From contig JACDCH010000623.1 in NCBI GenBank assembly GCA_013694495.1, forward strand, positions 1 to 5,467: a stretch of 5,467 nt of DNA, read 5' to 3'. Position numbers and translations under genes: made by a program. This DNA is from Acidimicrobiia bacterium. GTDB lineage: Bacteria; Actinomycetota; Acidimicrobiia; Acidimicrobiales; JACDCH01. Of the stretch, positions 1-5,459 are shown one piece after another. The notes beneath the pieces are model-generated. The model was not told the origin of the DNA. It did not search any database and worked only from the letters and a program-made list of their open reading frames with translations. Every line of letters starts with the position of its first letter. The first letter of the stretch is position 1.

Positions 1-368
1 GCGCCGGCGGCCCGGGACCCGGCTCGCTCGACCGCGACGAGCTGCGGCGCCTGCTCGACGAGTTCGGCGACCAGGCGGTCGGGCAGCTGGTCGACCGGGC
101 CGCCGGGCTCACGGCCCTCGGCCCCGACGACGACCTCGATGAGCTCGACGACGACGACCTGCTCGACGCGCTCGACGACGCCTGCTTCGCCGAGGCCACG
201 GTCGAGGTCATGGTCGACCACCCTGGCGGCACCCGCTCCCACACCGGCCGGGTGATCGAGGTCGACCGCACGTCGGGCTCGGCGCTCTTCCGGGCCGAAC
301 CGGGCGACCGCATCGTCGGCTTCGACGCCTACGACGTCCTCAGCCTCCGCCGCCTCGATCGGCGCTGA
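1..368 (+). CDS. C-terminal end of an acidic protein upstream of XPB (5' end outside window); possibly the helicase-associated protein
   Basis: The frame is open from the window edge (first full codon at base 3) to a TGA at 366-368, giving 121 residues. Third positions are almost all G or C, which supports real coding. The visible part begins with a Leu/Asp/Arg-rich helical stretch, then a strongly acidic segment (about residues 42-59, many Asp with regular Leu). It ends in a small beta-rich domain (about residues 65-118) containing HTGRVIEVD and GDRIVGFDAYDVLSLRRL. I do not recognise the family firmly. In mycobacteria the gene directly upstream of the XPB gene (Rv0861c) is Rv0862c, a large protein with an XPB/Ssl2 N-terminal-like helicase-associated domain. 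Position makes a homologue of that plausible, and the end could be a WYL-like barrel, but this is inference. The stop lies 4 bases before the helicase ATG, so the two are probably co-transcribed and translationally coupled. Confidence 0.7.
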   Translation, partial: AGGPGPGSLDRDELRRLLDEFGDQAVGQLVDRAAGLTALGPDDDLDELDDDDLLDALDDACFAEATVEVMVDHPGGTRSHTGRVIEVDRTSGSALFRAEPGDRIVGFDAYDVLSLRRLDRR

Positions 369-372
369 CCCG

Positions 373-2046
373 ATGACCGCAGGCAAGCCGCTCATCGTCC
401 AGTCCGACCGCACGCTGCTGCTCGAGGTCGACCACCCCGATGCCGAGGCCGCCCGGGTGGCCATCGCGCCGTTCGCCGAGCTCGAACGGGCCCCGGAGCA
501 CGTGCACACGTTCCGCATCACGCCGCTCGCGCTGTGGAACGCGCGGGCGGCGGGTTTCGACGCCGAGCAGGCCATCGACGCGCTGCTGGCGTGGTCGCGC
601 TACGACGTGCCCCCGGCCCTGCTGGTCGACGTCGCCGAGACGATGTCGCGCTACGGCCGGCTCGTGCTCGACACCGACGGCACCGGTGGGCCCGGCGCAC
701 CCGGCGGCCTCGAGCTCAGGGCCACGTTCGCCGACGACGTCGCCGTGCTCGAGGAGGTGCTGCGGGCGAAGGGCGTCGCCGAGCTGGTCGGCGAGCGGAT
801 CGGTACGCAGGTCGTGCGCGTGCCCGGCGAGCATCGCGGCCGTCTGAAGCAGGCGTTGCTCAAGGCCGGGTGGCCGGCCGACGACCTCGCCGGCCACGTC
901 GAGGGCGAGCCCCACCCGATCGAGCTCGTCACCGACGGCTGGGCCGTGCGCGACTACCAGGCCGCCGCGGTGCGGGGGTTCGTCGCCGCCGGGAGCGGCG
1001 TCGTGGTGCTGCCGTGCGGCGCGGGCAAGACCATCGTCGGGGCGGCGGTGATGGCCGAGGTCTCGGCCCAGACGCTGATCCTCGTGACGAACACCGTCGC
1101 CGCCCGCCAGTGGCGCCGCGAGCTGCTCACCCGCACGTCGCTCACCGAGGCGGAGATCGGCGAGTACTCGGGTGAGCGCAAGGAGATCCGCCCGGTCACC
1201 ATCGCCACCTACCAGGTCCTGATCACGAAGCGGAAGGGCGCGTTCCCGCACCTCGAGCTGTTCAGCGCGCAGGACTGGGGCCTCGTGGTGTACGACGAGG
1301 TGCACCTGCTCCCGGCGCCGGTCTTCCGCATGACCGCCGACCTCCAGGCCCGGCGCCGGCTCGGCCTCACGGCCACGCTCGTGCGCGAGGACCGCAGGGA
1401 GGGCGACGTGTTCACCCTCATCGGCCCGAAGCGCCACGACGTCCCGTGGCGCGACCTCGAGGCCCAGGGATGGATCGCCCCGGCCGTGTGCACCGAGGTG
1501 CGGGTCACGCTGGGCGAGGCCGACCGCATGGCGGCGGCGGTGGCCGAGCCCGACGAGCGCTACCGGGTCGCATCGACCGCCGAGGCCAAGCTCACCGTCG
1601 TCGAGGCCATCGTGGCCCGCCACGTGGGGGAGCCGACACTGGTGATCGGCCAGTACCTCGACCAGCTCGACACGTTGGCCGCCCGCCTCGGCGCCCCGCT
1701 CATCACCGGCAAGACGCCGAACGCCGAGCGCGAGCGCCTCTACGACGCGTTCCGCTCGGGCGCGGAGCGCCTCCTCGTGGTGTCCAAGGTGGCCAACTTC
1801 TCGATCGACCTGCCCGACGCCGCCGTGGCCATCCAGGTGTCGGGCAGCTTCGGCAGCCGCCAGGAGGAGGCCCAGCGGCTCGGCCGCATCCTGCGACCGA
1901 AGCGCGACGGCCAGCAGGCCCACTTCTACGCGGTCGTGGCGCGGGACACCGTCGACCAGGAGATGGCCGCCAGACGCCAACGCTTCCTGGCCGAGCAGGG
2001 CTACGCCTACGCCATCGTCGACGCCGCCGACCTGCTCGGCGGCTGA
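373..2046 (+). CDS. xpb: DNA repair helicase XPB (SF2, ERCC3 family)
   Basis: A complete 557-residue bacterial XPB, an ATP-dependent 3'-5' superfamily 2 DNA helicase/translocase related to the TFIIH subunit XPB. Residues 1 to about 100 match the XPB/Ssl2 N-terminal helicase-associated domain. A Q-motif-like RDYQ is at 193-196. Walker A is LPCGAGKT (213-220, Lys219). Motif Ia starts near 234 and the DEVH box is at 308-311. Motif III TAT (333-335) is followed by the XPB-specific RED triplet (338-340). The second RecA domain carries motif IV around 422-432, motif V-like SKVANFSIDLPDA (471-483) and motif VI QRLGRILRPK (501-510). All expected motifs are present and the length is normal for actinobacterial XPB. 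The ATG is 4 bases after the upstream stop with no clear Shine-Dalgarno, which fits translational coupling. In bacteria its repair role is inferred from the family; TFIIH does not exist there. A 546-codon open frame on the opposite strand (1980-340) is a codon-bias shadow. Confidence 0.96.
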   Translation: MTAGKPLIVQSDRTLLLEVDHPDAEAARVAIAPFAELERAPEHVHTFRITPLALWNARAAGFDAEQAIDALLAWSRYDVPPALLVDVAETMSRYGRLVLDTDGTGGPGAPGGLELRATFADDVAVLEEVLRAKGVAELVGERIGTQVVRVPGEHRGRLKQALLKAGWPADDLAGHVEGEPHPIELVTDGWAVRDYQAAAVRGFVAAGSGVVVLPCGAGKTIVGAAVMAEVSAQTLILVTNTVAARQWRRELLTRTSLTEAEIGEYSGERKEIRPVTIATYQVLITKRKGAFPHLELFSAQDWGLVVYDEVHLLPAPVFRMTADLQARRRLGLTATLVREDRREGDVFTLIGPKRHDVPWRDLEAQGWIAPAVCTEVRVTLGEADRMAAAVAEPDERYRVASTAEAKLTVVEAIVARHVGEPTLVIGQYLDQLDTLAARLGAPLITGKTPNAERERLYDAFRSGAERLLVVSKVANFSIDLPDAAVAIQVSGSFGSRQEEAQRLGRILRPKRDGQQAHFYAVVARDTVDQEMAARRQRFLAEQGYAYAIVDAADLLGG

Positions 2047-2076
2047 CGGTCCGGGGAGGCGAACGCCGGCGTCAGC
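2042..2076. terminator. Candidate bidirectional terminator hairpin between xpb and yggS
   Basis: The arms GCTGACG (2042-2048) and CGTCAGC (2070-2076) are perfectly complementary. After a 2-base bulge (2049-2050) the stem continues with CCGG (2051-2054) pairing with CCGG (2066-2069), leaving an 11-base loop (2055-2065). The stem includes the xpb stop codon (TGA 2044-2046) and, in the opposite arm, the yggS stop codon (2074-2072 on the minus strand). The position at a convergent junction suits a shared terminator. There is no T-tract on either side, so efficiency is uncertain; many actinobacterial intrinsic terminators lack a U-tract. Confidence 0.55.
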
Positions 2077-2710
2077 GGGCGAAGAACGCGCTCCCGACCC
2101 GCACAGCCGTCGCCCCCTCCTCGATGGCGACCTCGAAGTCGGCGGTCGTCCCCATCGACAGGCCGGCGAGACCGTGGTCCTGGGCCAACGCAGCGAGCGT
2201 TCGGAACCAGGGGCGGCTGTCCTCGGGTGACGAGGCGAGCGGCGGCATCGCCATCAGCCCGACGACTCGGATCCCGTCGAGCGAGGCGCACGCCGCGAGG
2301 AGCGGCGCGACCTCCGCTTCGGCCACGCCGGCCTTTGTCGCCTCGCCGGCCAGGTTGACCTGGATGTAGCAGTCGAGCGCCTCGCCCGGGGGGCGGCGGT
2401 CGTCCAGCGCCGCCGCCACCTCCACCCGGTCGAGGGCGTGGAAGGCGACGGCGAGCGCAGCAACGTGCTTCGCCTTGTTCCGCTGGAGCGGGCCGATGAA
2501 GTGCCAGCGGGCCCCGGGCACCTCGGCGACCCGGTCGCGCAGCTGCTGGGCGTGGTTCTCGCCGAGATCGACGACACCGGCGGCGACGAGCGCCCTGGCC
2601 CCGTCCACGTCGGCGTACTTGGTGACGCCGACCACGGTGACCTCGGCGGGGGTTCGCCCGGCCCGTTCGCAGGCCGCCGCCACCCGCGCCAGGACGACGT
2701 CGATCGACAC
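2072..2710 (-). CDS. yggS: YggS/PROSC-family pyridoxal phosphate homeostasis protein
   Basis: A 212-residue single-domain PLP-binding protein of the YggS/YBL036C/PROSC family (alanine racemase N-terminal-like TIM barrel). The family has no established enzymatic reaction; it binds PLP and buffers vitamin B6 and amino/keto-acid pools in the cytosol. The PLP lysine is Lys31 in VTKY. Other family motifs are LGENHAQQ (49-56, usually GENYxQE), WHFIGPLQRNK (69-79), and the C-terminal phosphate-binding pair LSMGTTADFEVAI (184-196, usually SMGMSxD) and VRVGSAFF (203-210, usually VRIGxxIFG). The start is GTG at 2710-2708, one base after the stop of the upstream P450 remnant, with no visible Shine-Dalgarno, so translation probably depends on coupling. 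GTG at codon 10 is an alternative but would cut into the first helix. In many actinobacteria this gene lies in the ftsZ-sepF cluster; here it does not. It converges on xpb. Confidence 0.93.
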   Translation of the reverse strand: MSIDVVLARVAAACERAGRTPAEVTVVGVTKYADVDGARALVAAGVVDLGENHAQQLRDRVAEVPGARWHFIGPLQRNKAKHVAALAVAFHALDRVEVAAALDDRRPPGEALDCYIQVNLAGEATKAGVAEAEVAPLLAACASLDGIRVVGLMAMPPLASSPEDSRPWFRTLAALAQDHGLAGLSMGTTADFEVAIEEGATAVRVGSAFFAR

Positions 2711-2711
2711 G

Positions 2712-2921
2712 TCAGAGGACGGTGATGGGGACGCCCCCGGCCGGGGTGGCCGTGGCGATGCCCCGCGGTCGGGTGACAGGGCGCTCGAGCCGCCACCGGG
2801 CCCGCTGGGCGAGGCGGATGACGAGCACCTGGAGCTCCAACGTCGCCAGGGCGAACCCGATGCAACGCCGCGTGCCGCCGCCGAACGGCACGAAGGAGTA
2901 CGGCTTCGGCTCGTGGACCAT
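2712..2921 (-). pseudogene. Cytochrome P450 C-terminal remnant (heme-binding loop and tail only)
   Basis: The frame encodes 69 residues from ATG 2921 to TGA 2712. It contains a perfect P450 heme-ligand signature FGGGTRRCIG (residues 13-22; thiolate Cys20), preceded by PKPYSFVP. It is followed by the L-helix and normal C-terminal beta strands, ending GGVPITVL. A P450 is normally about 400-450 residues; the oxygen-binding I-helix, the ExxR K-helix and the PERF region are all missing. The same frame is open back to a stop at 3065-3063, but the residues upstream of 2921 do not resemble a P450, and the two other minus-strand frames in 2922-3030 show none either. This is therefore a 5'-deleted gene, not a simple frameshift. 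It cannot fold as a P450 or be catalytic. It retains an intact 3' end, normal codon use and a stop one base from the yggS start, so it may still be translated. Confidence 0.82.
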
Positions 2922-3027
2922 GCCGCCGAGGTCGCGGCTCAGCCCGACGGCGGCGGCCAGTTGGCCGAGGGGACCGGGACGAGGCGGTGCACTCGCGATC
3001 CCCGAATCATGGCCCAGGATCGACTCG
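2922..3027. other. 106-bp gap between the PPOX gene and the P450 remnant, probably holding the deletion junction
   Basis: This stretch lies between the PPOX stop and the first ATG of the P450 remnant. All three minus-strand frames were read. None gives recognisable P450 sequence, one has two early stops, and no ATG or GTG upstream of 2921 is in frame with the remnant. There is no clear promoter or terminator stem. The lost 5' part of the P450 must have joined PPOX-side DNA somewhere here. Confidence 0.4.
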
Positions 3028-3441
3028 TCACCCCATGCCGTAGACGCGCTCGACCGGCAGCGTCACGACGAGGCGCTTGTCCCGCACCATCGCGGCGCGG
3101 TACTCGTCCCAGTCGTCGTGCTCGCCCTGGATGGTGCGGTAGAGCTCGACCAGCTGGTCGACCGTCTCGTCGCCCGGATCCGCCGCCACCGGGCTCAGCT
3201 GCGCCTCGCCCTCGGCCACCGCGTAGGCGAAGAAGTCGGCCCGGCTGACGTGGACGCTGGCGCGGGGGTCGCGCCGGAGGTTGCGGGTCTTCGCCCGCTC
3301 GTCGGTGACGGAGATGCGGACGGCACCGTCGGCGAAGGCGTAGGAGATGTTCGAGAGCTGGGGCCGGCCGTCGCGCTTCAGCGTGACGAGGACGCCGTGG
3401 CGGCCGGCGGCCAGCAGCTCGCGGAGCGACGAGTCGGACAT
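3028..3441 (-). CDS. PPOX-class F420-type oxidoreductase, Rv1155-like
   Basis: A 137-residue split beta-barrel flavin/deazaflavin-binding protein of the pyridoxamine 5'-phosphate oxidase-like superfamily. From memory of the M. tuberculosis protein, the match to the F420-binding Rv1155 is close over most of the length. Shared blocks are DGRPQLSN (24-31), RAKTRNLRRDPRASV (49-63, with Lys51 where Rv1155 uses a lysine near the cofactor phosphate), YAVAEGEAQL (73-82), a GEHDDWDEYRAAMV block, and a TLPVERVYGMG C-terminus. This group binds F420 rather than acting as pyridoxamine phosphate oxidase; its physiological substrate is unsettled, so I give no reaction. It is presumably a cytosolic homodimer, as in the family. 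ATG 3441-3439 gives the family's normal N-terminus; a weak GGAG lies about 11 bases upstream. It is 37 bases downstream of pth on the same strand and probably in its transcript. Confidence 0.9.
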   Translation of the reverse strand: MSDSSLRELLAAGRHGVLVTLKRDGRPQLSNISYAFADGAVRISVTDERAKTRNLRRDPRASVHVSRADFFAYAVAEGEAQLSPVAADPGDETVDQLVELYRTIQGEHDDWDEYRAAMVRDKRLVVTLPVERVYGMG

Positions 3442-3463
3442 GCGGGCTCGAACTCCGCCCCGC
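3442..3463 (-). repeat. Short inverted repeat directly upstream of the PPOX start
   Basis: GCGGGC (3442-3447) can pair with 3457-3463 (GCCCCGC), forming a 6-bp stem with one bulged base and a 9-base loop. On the minus strand the loop holds the only Shine-Dalgarno-like GGAG, and the stem abuts the ATG. It could modulate PPOX translation or be a chance GC-rich stem; nothing else supports a function. Confidence 0.25.
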
Positions 3464-3478
3464 GCCCCCGCATTCCCC

Positions 3479-4132
3479 TCACCGCGACTCGCCCCGGGCG
3501 TTGAACCGGGTCATGGTCGCCTCGACGCCCTCGGCGGCGAACAGCTCCACCGCATCGGCCGCCTCCTCGATGGCGATGTCGAGGAGCTCTCGCTCCTGCT
3601 TGCCGGGCCGCCGCAGCACGTGGTCGGCGCCCTCCTGGCGGCCGGGCGGCTTGCCCACGCCGATGCGGATGCGCACGAACTCGTCGGTGCCGAGGTGGGC
3701 CTTGATGGACTTCAGGCCGTTGTTGCCGGCCAGACCGCCGCCGAGCTTCACCTTGAGGCGACCGGGCGGGAGGTCGAGCTCGTCGTGCACGACGACGACC
3801 TGGCCCGGCTCCAGGTCGTGGCGCCGGGCGAGGGCGCCGACCGCCTGGCCCGACTCGTTGTAGTACGTCTGCGGCCAGGCCAGGAGGACCTGGTGGCCGC
3901 CGATGCGGATCGTCCCGGCCAGCACCTTGACCTTGCCGTCGCGCTTGAGCGAGCCACCGTGGCGGTCGGCCAGGAGCGCGAGCGTGTCGGCCCCGCAGTT
4001 GTGGCGGGTGCGGTGGTACTCGGCCCCGGGGTTGCCGAGGCCGACCACGAGCAGTTCGACGGGCACGGTGTCGGCGTCGGCGGTGGAGGCCGGACCCGGC
4101 GCCGCACGGTCGCGGCGCCGGAACCAGCGCAT
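3479..4132 (-). CDS. pth: Peptidyl-tRNA hydrolase (Pth), with variant active-site loop
   Basis: A 217-residue bacterial Pth, which cleaves the ester bond of peptidyl-tRNAs released from stalled ribosomes and so recycles tRNA in the cytosol. The signature GLGNPG (31-36) and TRHNCG (42-47) carry Asn34 and His44, equivalent to E. coli Asn10 and His20. HDELDLPPG (116-124) carries Asp117, equivalent to Asp93. The tRNA-end-binding segment reads LAWPQTYYNESG (84-95), where KPxTFMNxSG is usual: Asn92 is kept, but Lys-Pro becomes Trp-Pro and Met becomes Tyr91. The loop KLGGGLAGNNGL (129-140) has Asn137 where E. coli has His113. Compared with E. coli there are about 24 extra N-terminal residues, Arg-rich then Ala/Asp-rich. 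The ATG at 4132 is favoured because it overlaps the L25 stop by one base (TGATG), indicating translational coupling. The catalytic Asn/His/Asp set is intact, so activity is expected. Confidence 0.95.
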   Translation of the reverse strand: MRWFRRRDRAAPGPASTADADTVPVELLVVGLGNPGAEYHRTRHNCGADTLALLADRHGGSLKRDGKVKVLAGTIRIGGHQVLLAWPQTYYNESGQAVGALARRHDLEPGQVVVVHDELDLPPGRLKVKLGGGLAGNNGLKSIKAHLGTDEFVRIRIGVGKPPGRQEGADHVLRRPGKQERELLDIAIEEAADAVELFAAEGVEATMTRFNARGESR

Positions 4133-4794
4133 CAGCCCTCGTCGGAGGACCCGGACGAGTCCTCGCCCTCGGCGCCCTCGCCCTCGACGCCTTCGCCCTC
4201 GGCGCCTTCGCCCTCGGGCACGGCTGCGGGCTCCTCGCGGCTACCGGCGCTGGCCGTGACCACGATCTCCTCGGGGTCGACGTCGGTGACGACGCCGGCC
4301 GGCAGGGACAGGTCGGACACGCGGACGACGCCGCCCATCGCCAGGTCGCTGACGTCGACGACGATCTCGTTGGGGATGTCGGCCGGCTTGGCCGTGATGG
4401 TGAGGCTGAAGAGCAGGTGCTCGACGAGACCACCCTCCTGGGAGACGGCGACAGCCTCGCCCTCGAGGTTGATCGGAACCTCGACGGAGATGGCGACGTC
4501 GCGGCTGACGCGCAGGAAGTCGACGTGGAGCACGTTGCGGCGCACCGCGTGACGCTGCAGGTCCTTGACGATGACGAGGTCCGTCTGGCCCTCGATCTCG
4601 AGGTCGACGAGCACGTTGAGCGCGGCGTCGGTGGTGAGGGCGGCCCGCAGCTCCCGCCAGTCGACGGTGACGGCTTGGGCGTCGCGGCCGAGGCCGTACA
4701 CGACGGCCGGGACCTTGCCCTCGGCCCGCAGCCGGCCGCTCGAACGTGAGCCGGTGATGCGGCCGGTGTCGGCCTTCAGGAGGATCTCAGCCAT
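4132..4794 (-). CDS. rplY: 50S ribosomal protein L25/general stress protein Ctc
   Basis: A 220-residue long-form L25 (Ctc/TL5 type) that binds 5S rRNA in the large ribosomal subunit. Residues 1-95 are the L25 RNA-binding domain, with GKVPAVVYGLG (26-36) and VKDLQRHAVRRNVLHVDF (76-93). Residues about 97-184 form the TL5 C-terminal beta domain, including PADIPNEIVVDVSDL. A low-complexity acidic tail follows (about 186-220), built on EGEGA/V pentads and ending SSGSSDEG, a common feature of actinobacterial L25. The start is ATG 4794 with a good AGGAG 6 bases upstream. The stop overlaps the pth start by one base; the rplY-pth pair is a familiar arrangement. The gene that often precedes it, prs, is not adjacent here; a divergent DUF421 gene takes that place. 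Confidence 0.97.
   Translation of the reverse strand: MAEILLKADTGRITGSRSSGRLRAEGKVPAVVYGLGRDAQAVTVDWRELRAALTTDAALNVLVDLEIEGQTDLVIVKDLQRHAVRRNVLHVDFLRVSRDVAISVEVPINLEGEAVAVSQEGGLVEHLLFSLTITAKPADIPNEIVVDVSDLAMGGVVRVSDLSLPAGVVTDVDPEEIVVTASAGSREEPAAVPEGEGAEGEGVEGEGAEGEDSSGSSDEG
4156..4215 (-). repeat. 15-bp tandem repeats encoding the acidic EGEGA tail of L25
   Basis: Three consecutive 15-base units (4201-4215, 4186-4200, 4171-4185) differ at only one to two positions. They encode EGEGA, EGEGV and EGEGA (residues 194-208). A fourth, diverged unit (4156-4170) encodes EGEDS. The unit is in-frame (5 codons), so slippage would lengthen or shorten the tail without frameshift. Confidence 0.8.
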
Positions 4795-4800
4795 CGGGTA

Positions 4801-4805
4801 CTCCT
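4801..4805 (-). promoter_or_regulatory. Ribosome binding site of L25
   Basis: On the minus strand AGGAG lies 6 bases before the ATG at 4794. It is the clearest Shine-Dalgarno in the window and fixes the L25 start. The downstream genes pth and yggS lack one and appear to be coupled. Confidence 0.8.
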
Positions 4806-4851
4806 ACTTCTGAGGTCGCGCCGGAGCGCTCTTCGGTTGTCAGGGAACGGA

Positions 4852-4870
4852 CGAGCGTACGGACCGCTCG
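4852..4870. repeat. Perfect 6-bp inverted repeat in the rplY/DUF421 divergent region
   Basis: CGAGCG (4852-4857) and CGCTCG (4865-4870) are exact reverse complements around a 7-base spacer. The repeat covers the candidate -10 of the L25 promoter and lies 22 bases before the DUF421 start. It could be an operator for either gene or a small hairpin in either leader. Confidence 0.35.
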
Positions 4871-4883
4871 CAGTGCGCACCAA
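4854..4883 (-). promoter_or_regulatory. Weak sigma70-like promoter candidate for the L25-pth operon
   Basis: Reading on the minus strand, TTGGTG (4883-4878) and TACGCT (4859-4854) are separated by 18 bases. TACGCT fits TANNNT, and the resulting leader would be about 50 bases before the L25 start. In such GC-rich DNA short matches arise by chance, so this rests mainly on its place in the only sizeable divergent gap. Confidence 0.3.
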
Positions 4884-4892
4884 GCTGCCGGG

Positions 4893-5459
4893 GTGCTCCT
4901 CGCCTCGATCGCCAGCGACCTGTTCGACAACGGCATCCCCGTCGGGGAGAAGGTCATCCGCACCGTCGCGGTGTACGGGGGGCTGCTGCTCCTCCTGCGG
5001 CTGGCGGGCAAGCGCGACCTGGCGCAGCTCAACTCGTTCGACTTCGTGGTGCTGCTGCTCCTGTCGAACGTGGTGCAGAACGCCGTGATCGGCGCCGACA
5101 ACTCGCTCTCCGGCGGCCTCCTGGGCGCCGCCGTGCTCGTCGGCGTGAACGCGCTGCTCGTGCGGGTGGCGGGCCGCAACGAGGCGGTCGTGGCGCTGGT
5201 CGAGGGCACGCCCTCGACGCTGGTGTCCGACGGCCGGGTCGACGAGGTGATGGTCGGCCGCCTCGGGCTGCGCCGGGCCGACGTGATCTCGGCGCTGCGG
5301 CGCCAGGGCGCCGACCGGCTCGAGGACGTGGCCCAGGCGACCCTCGAGCCCGGCGGCACGATCTCCGTGCAGCTGCGCACCGACGCCATGGACGCGACCA
5401 AGGCCGACGTCGCCCGCCTCGAGGCGAAGCTCGACCTCCTCCTCGCCCGCTCCGCCTGA
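4893..5459 (+). CDS. DUF421/YetF-family membrane protein
   Basis: A 188-residue protein of the DUF421 (YetF/YcaP) family. Three hydrophobic segments lie at about 21-38, 49-66 and 74-93. The family block runs from RLAGKRDLAQLNSFDF (36-51) through LLLLSNVVQNAVIG (54-67) to ADNSLSGG (68-75). The cytosolic YetF domain follows (about 97-163), including LVEGTPSTLVSDGRVDE (102-118) and ATLEPGGTISVQLR. A helical, possibly coiled-coil tail (about 164-188) ends the protein. Molecular function of the family is unknown; Bacillus relatives occur in sporulation and stress contexts, which need not apply here. The start is GTG 4893, the only plausible start in this frame; upstream there is only a run of G, not a proper Shine-Dalgarno. 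It is divergent from the L25 operon. Confidence 0.92.
   Translation: MLLASIASDLFDNGIPVGEKVIRTVAVYGGLLLLLRLAGKRDLAQLNSFDFVVLLLLSNVVQNAVIGADNSLSGGLLGAAVLVGVNALLVRVAGRNEAVVALVEGTPSTLVSDGRVDEVMVGRLGLRRADVISALRRQGADRLEDVAQATLEPGGTISVQLRTDAMDATKADVARLEAKLDLLLARSA

Noticed and set aside
340..1980. Long minus-strand open frame (546 codons) opposite xpb
   Set aside because: It is Arg/Gly/Ala/Leu/His-rich with no recognisable domain. It lies exactly antisense to a helicase with every motif intact, as expected when third positions are nearly all G/C.
2922..3030. Possible frameshifted upstream part of the P450
   Set aside because: All three minus-strand frames were read and none contains ExxR, PERF or other P450-like sequence; a deletion fits better than a frameshift.
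3442..3463. TTCGAGCCC-like sequence upstream of PPOX resembling a tRNA T-loop
   Set aside because: The flanking bases do not form a T-stem and no acceptor, D or anticodon arms are present in this 37-bp gap.
2475..3504. Overlapping plus-strand frames through yggS, the P450 remnant and PPOX
   Set aside because: They are rich in Arg, Ala, Pro and Gly without motifs, and are antisense to clear minus-strand proteins.
3347..4552. Plus-strand open frame of 401 codons opposite PPOX, pth and L25
   Set aside because: It covers three well-recognised genes on the other strand, has low-complexity composition and matches no family; it is a codon-bias shadow.
2072..4794. Possible biosynthetic or B6/F420/P450 gene system on the minus strand
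   Set aside because: The complete members are housekeeping (L25, Pth, YggS) plus a common small PPOX protein. The only specialised enzyme is a dead fragment, so a dedicated pathway is not supported.
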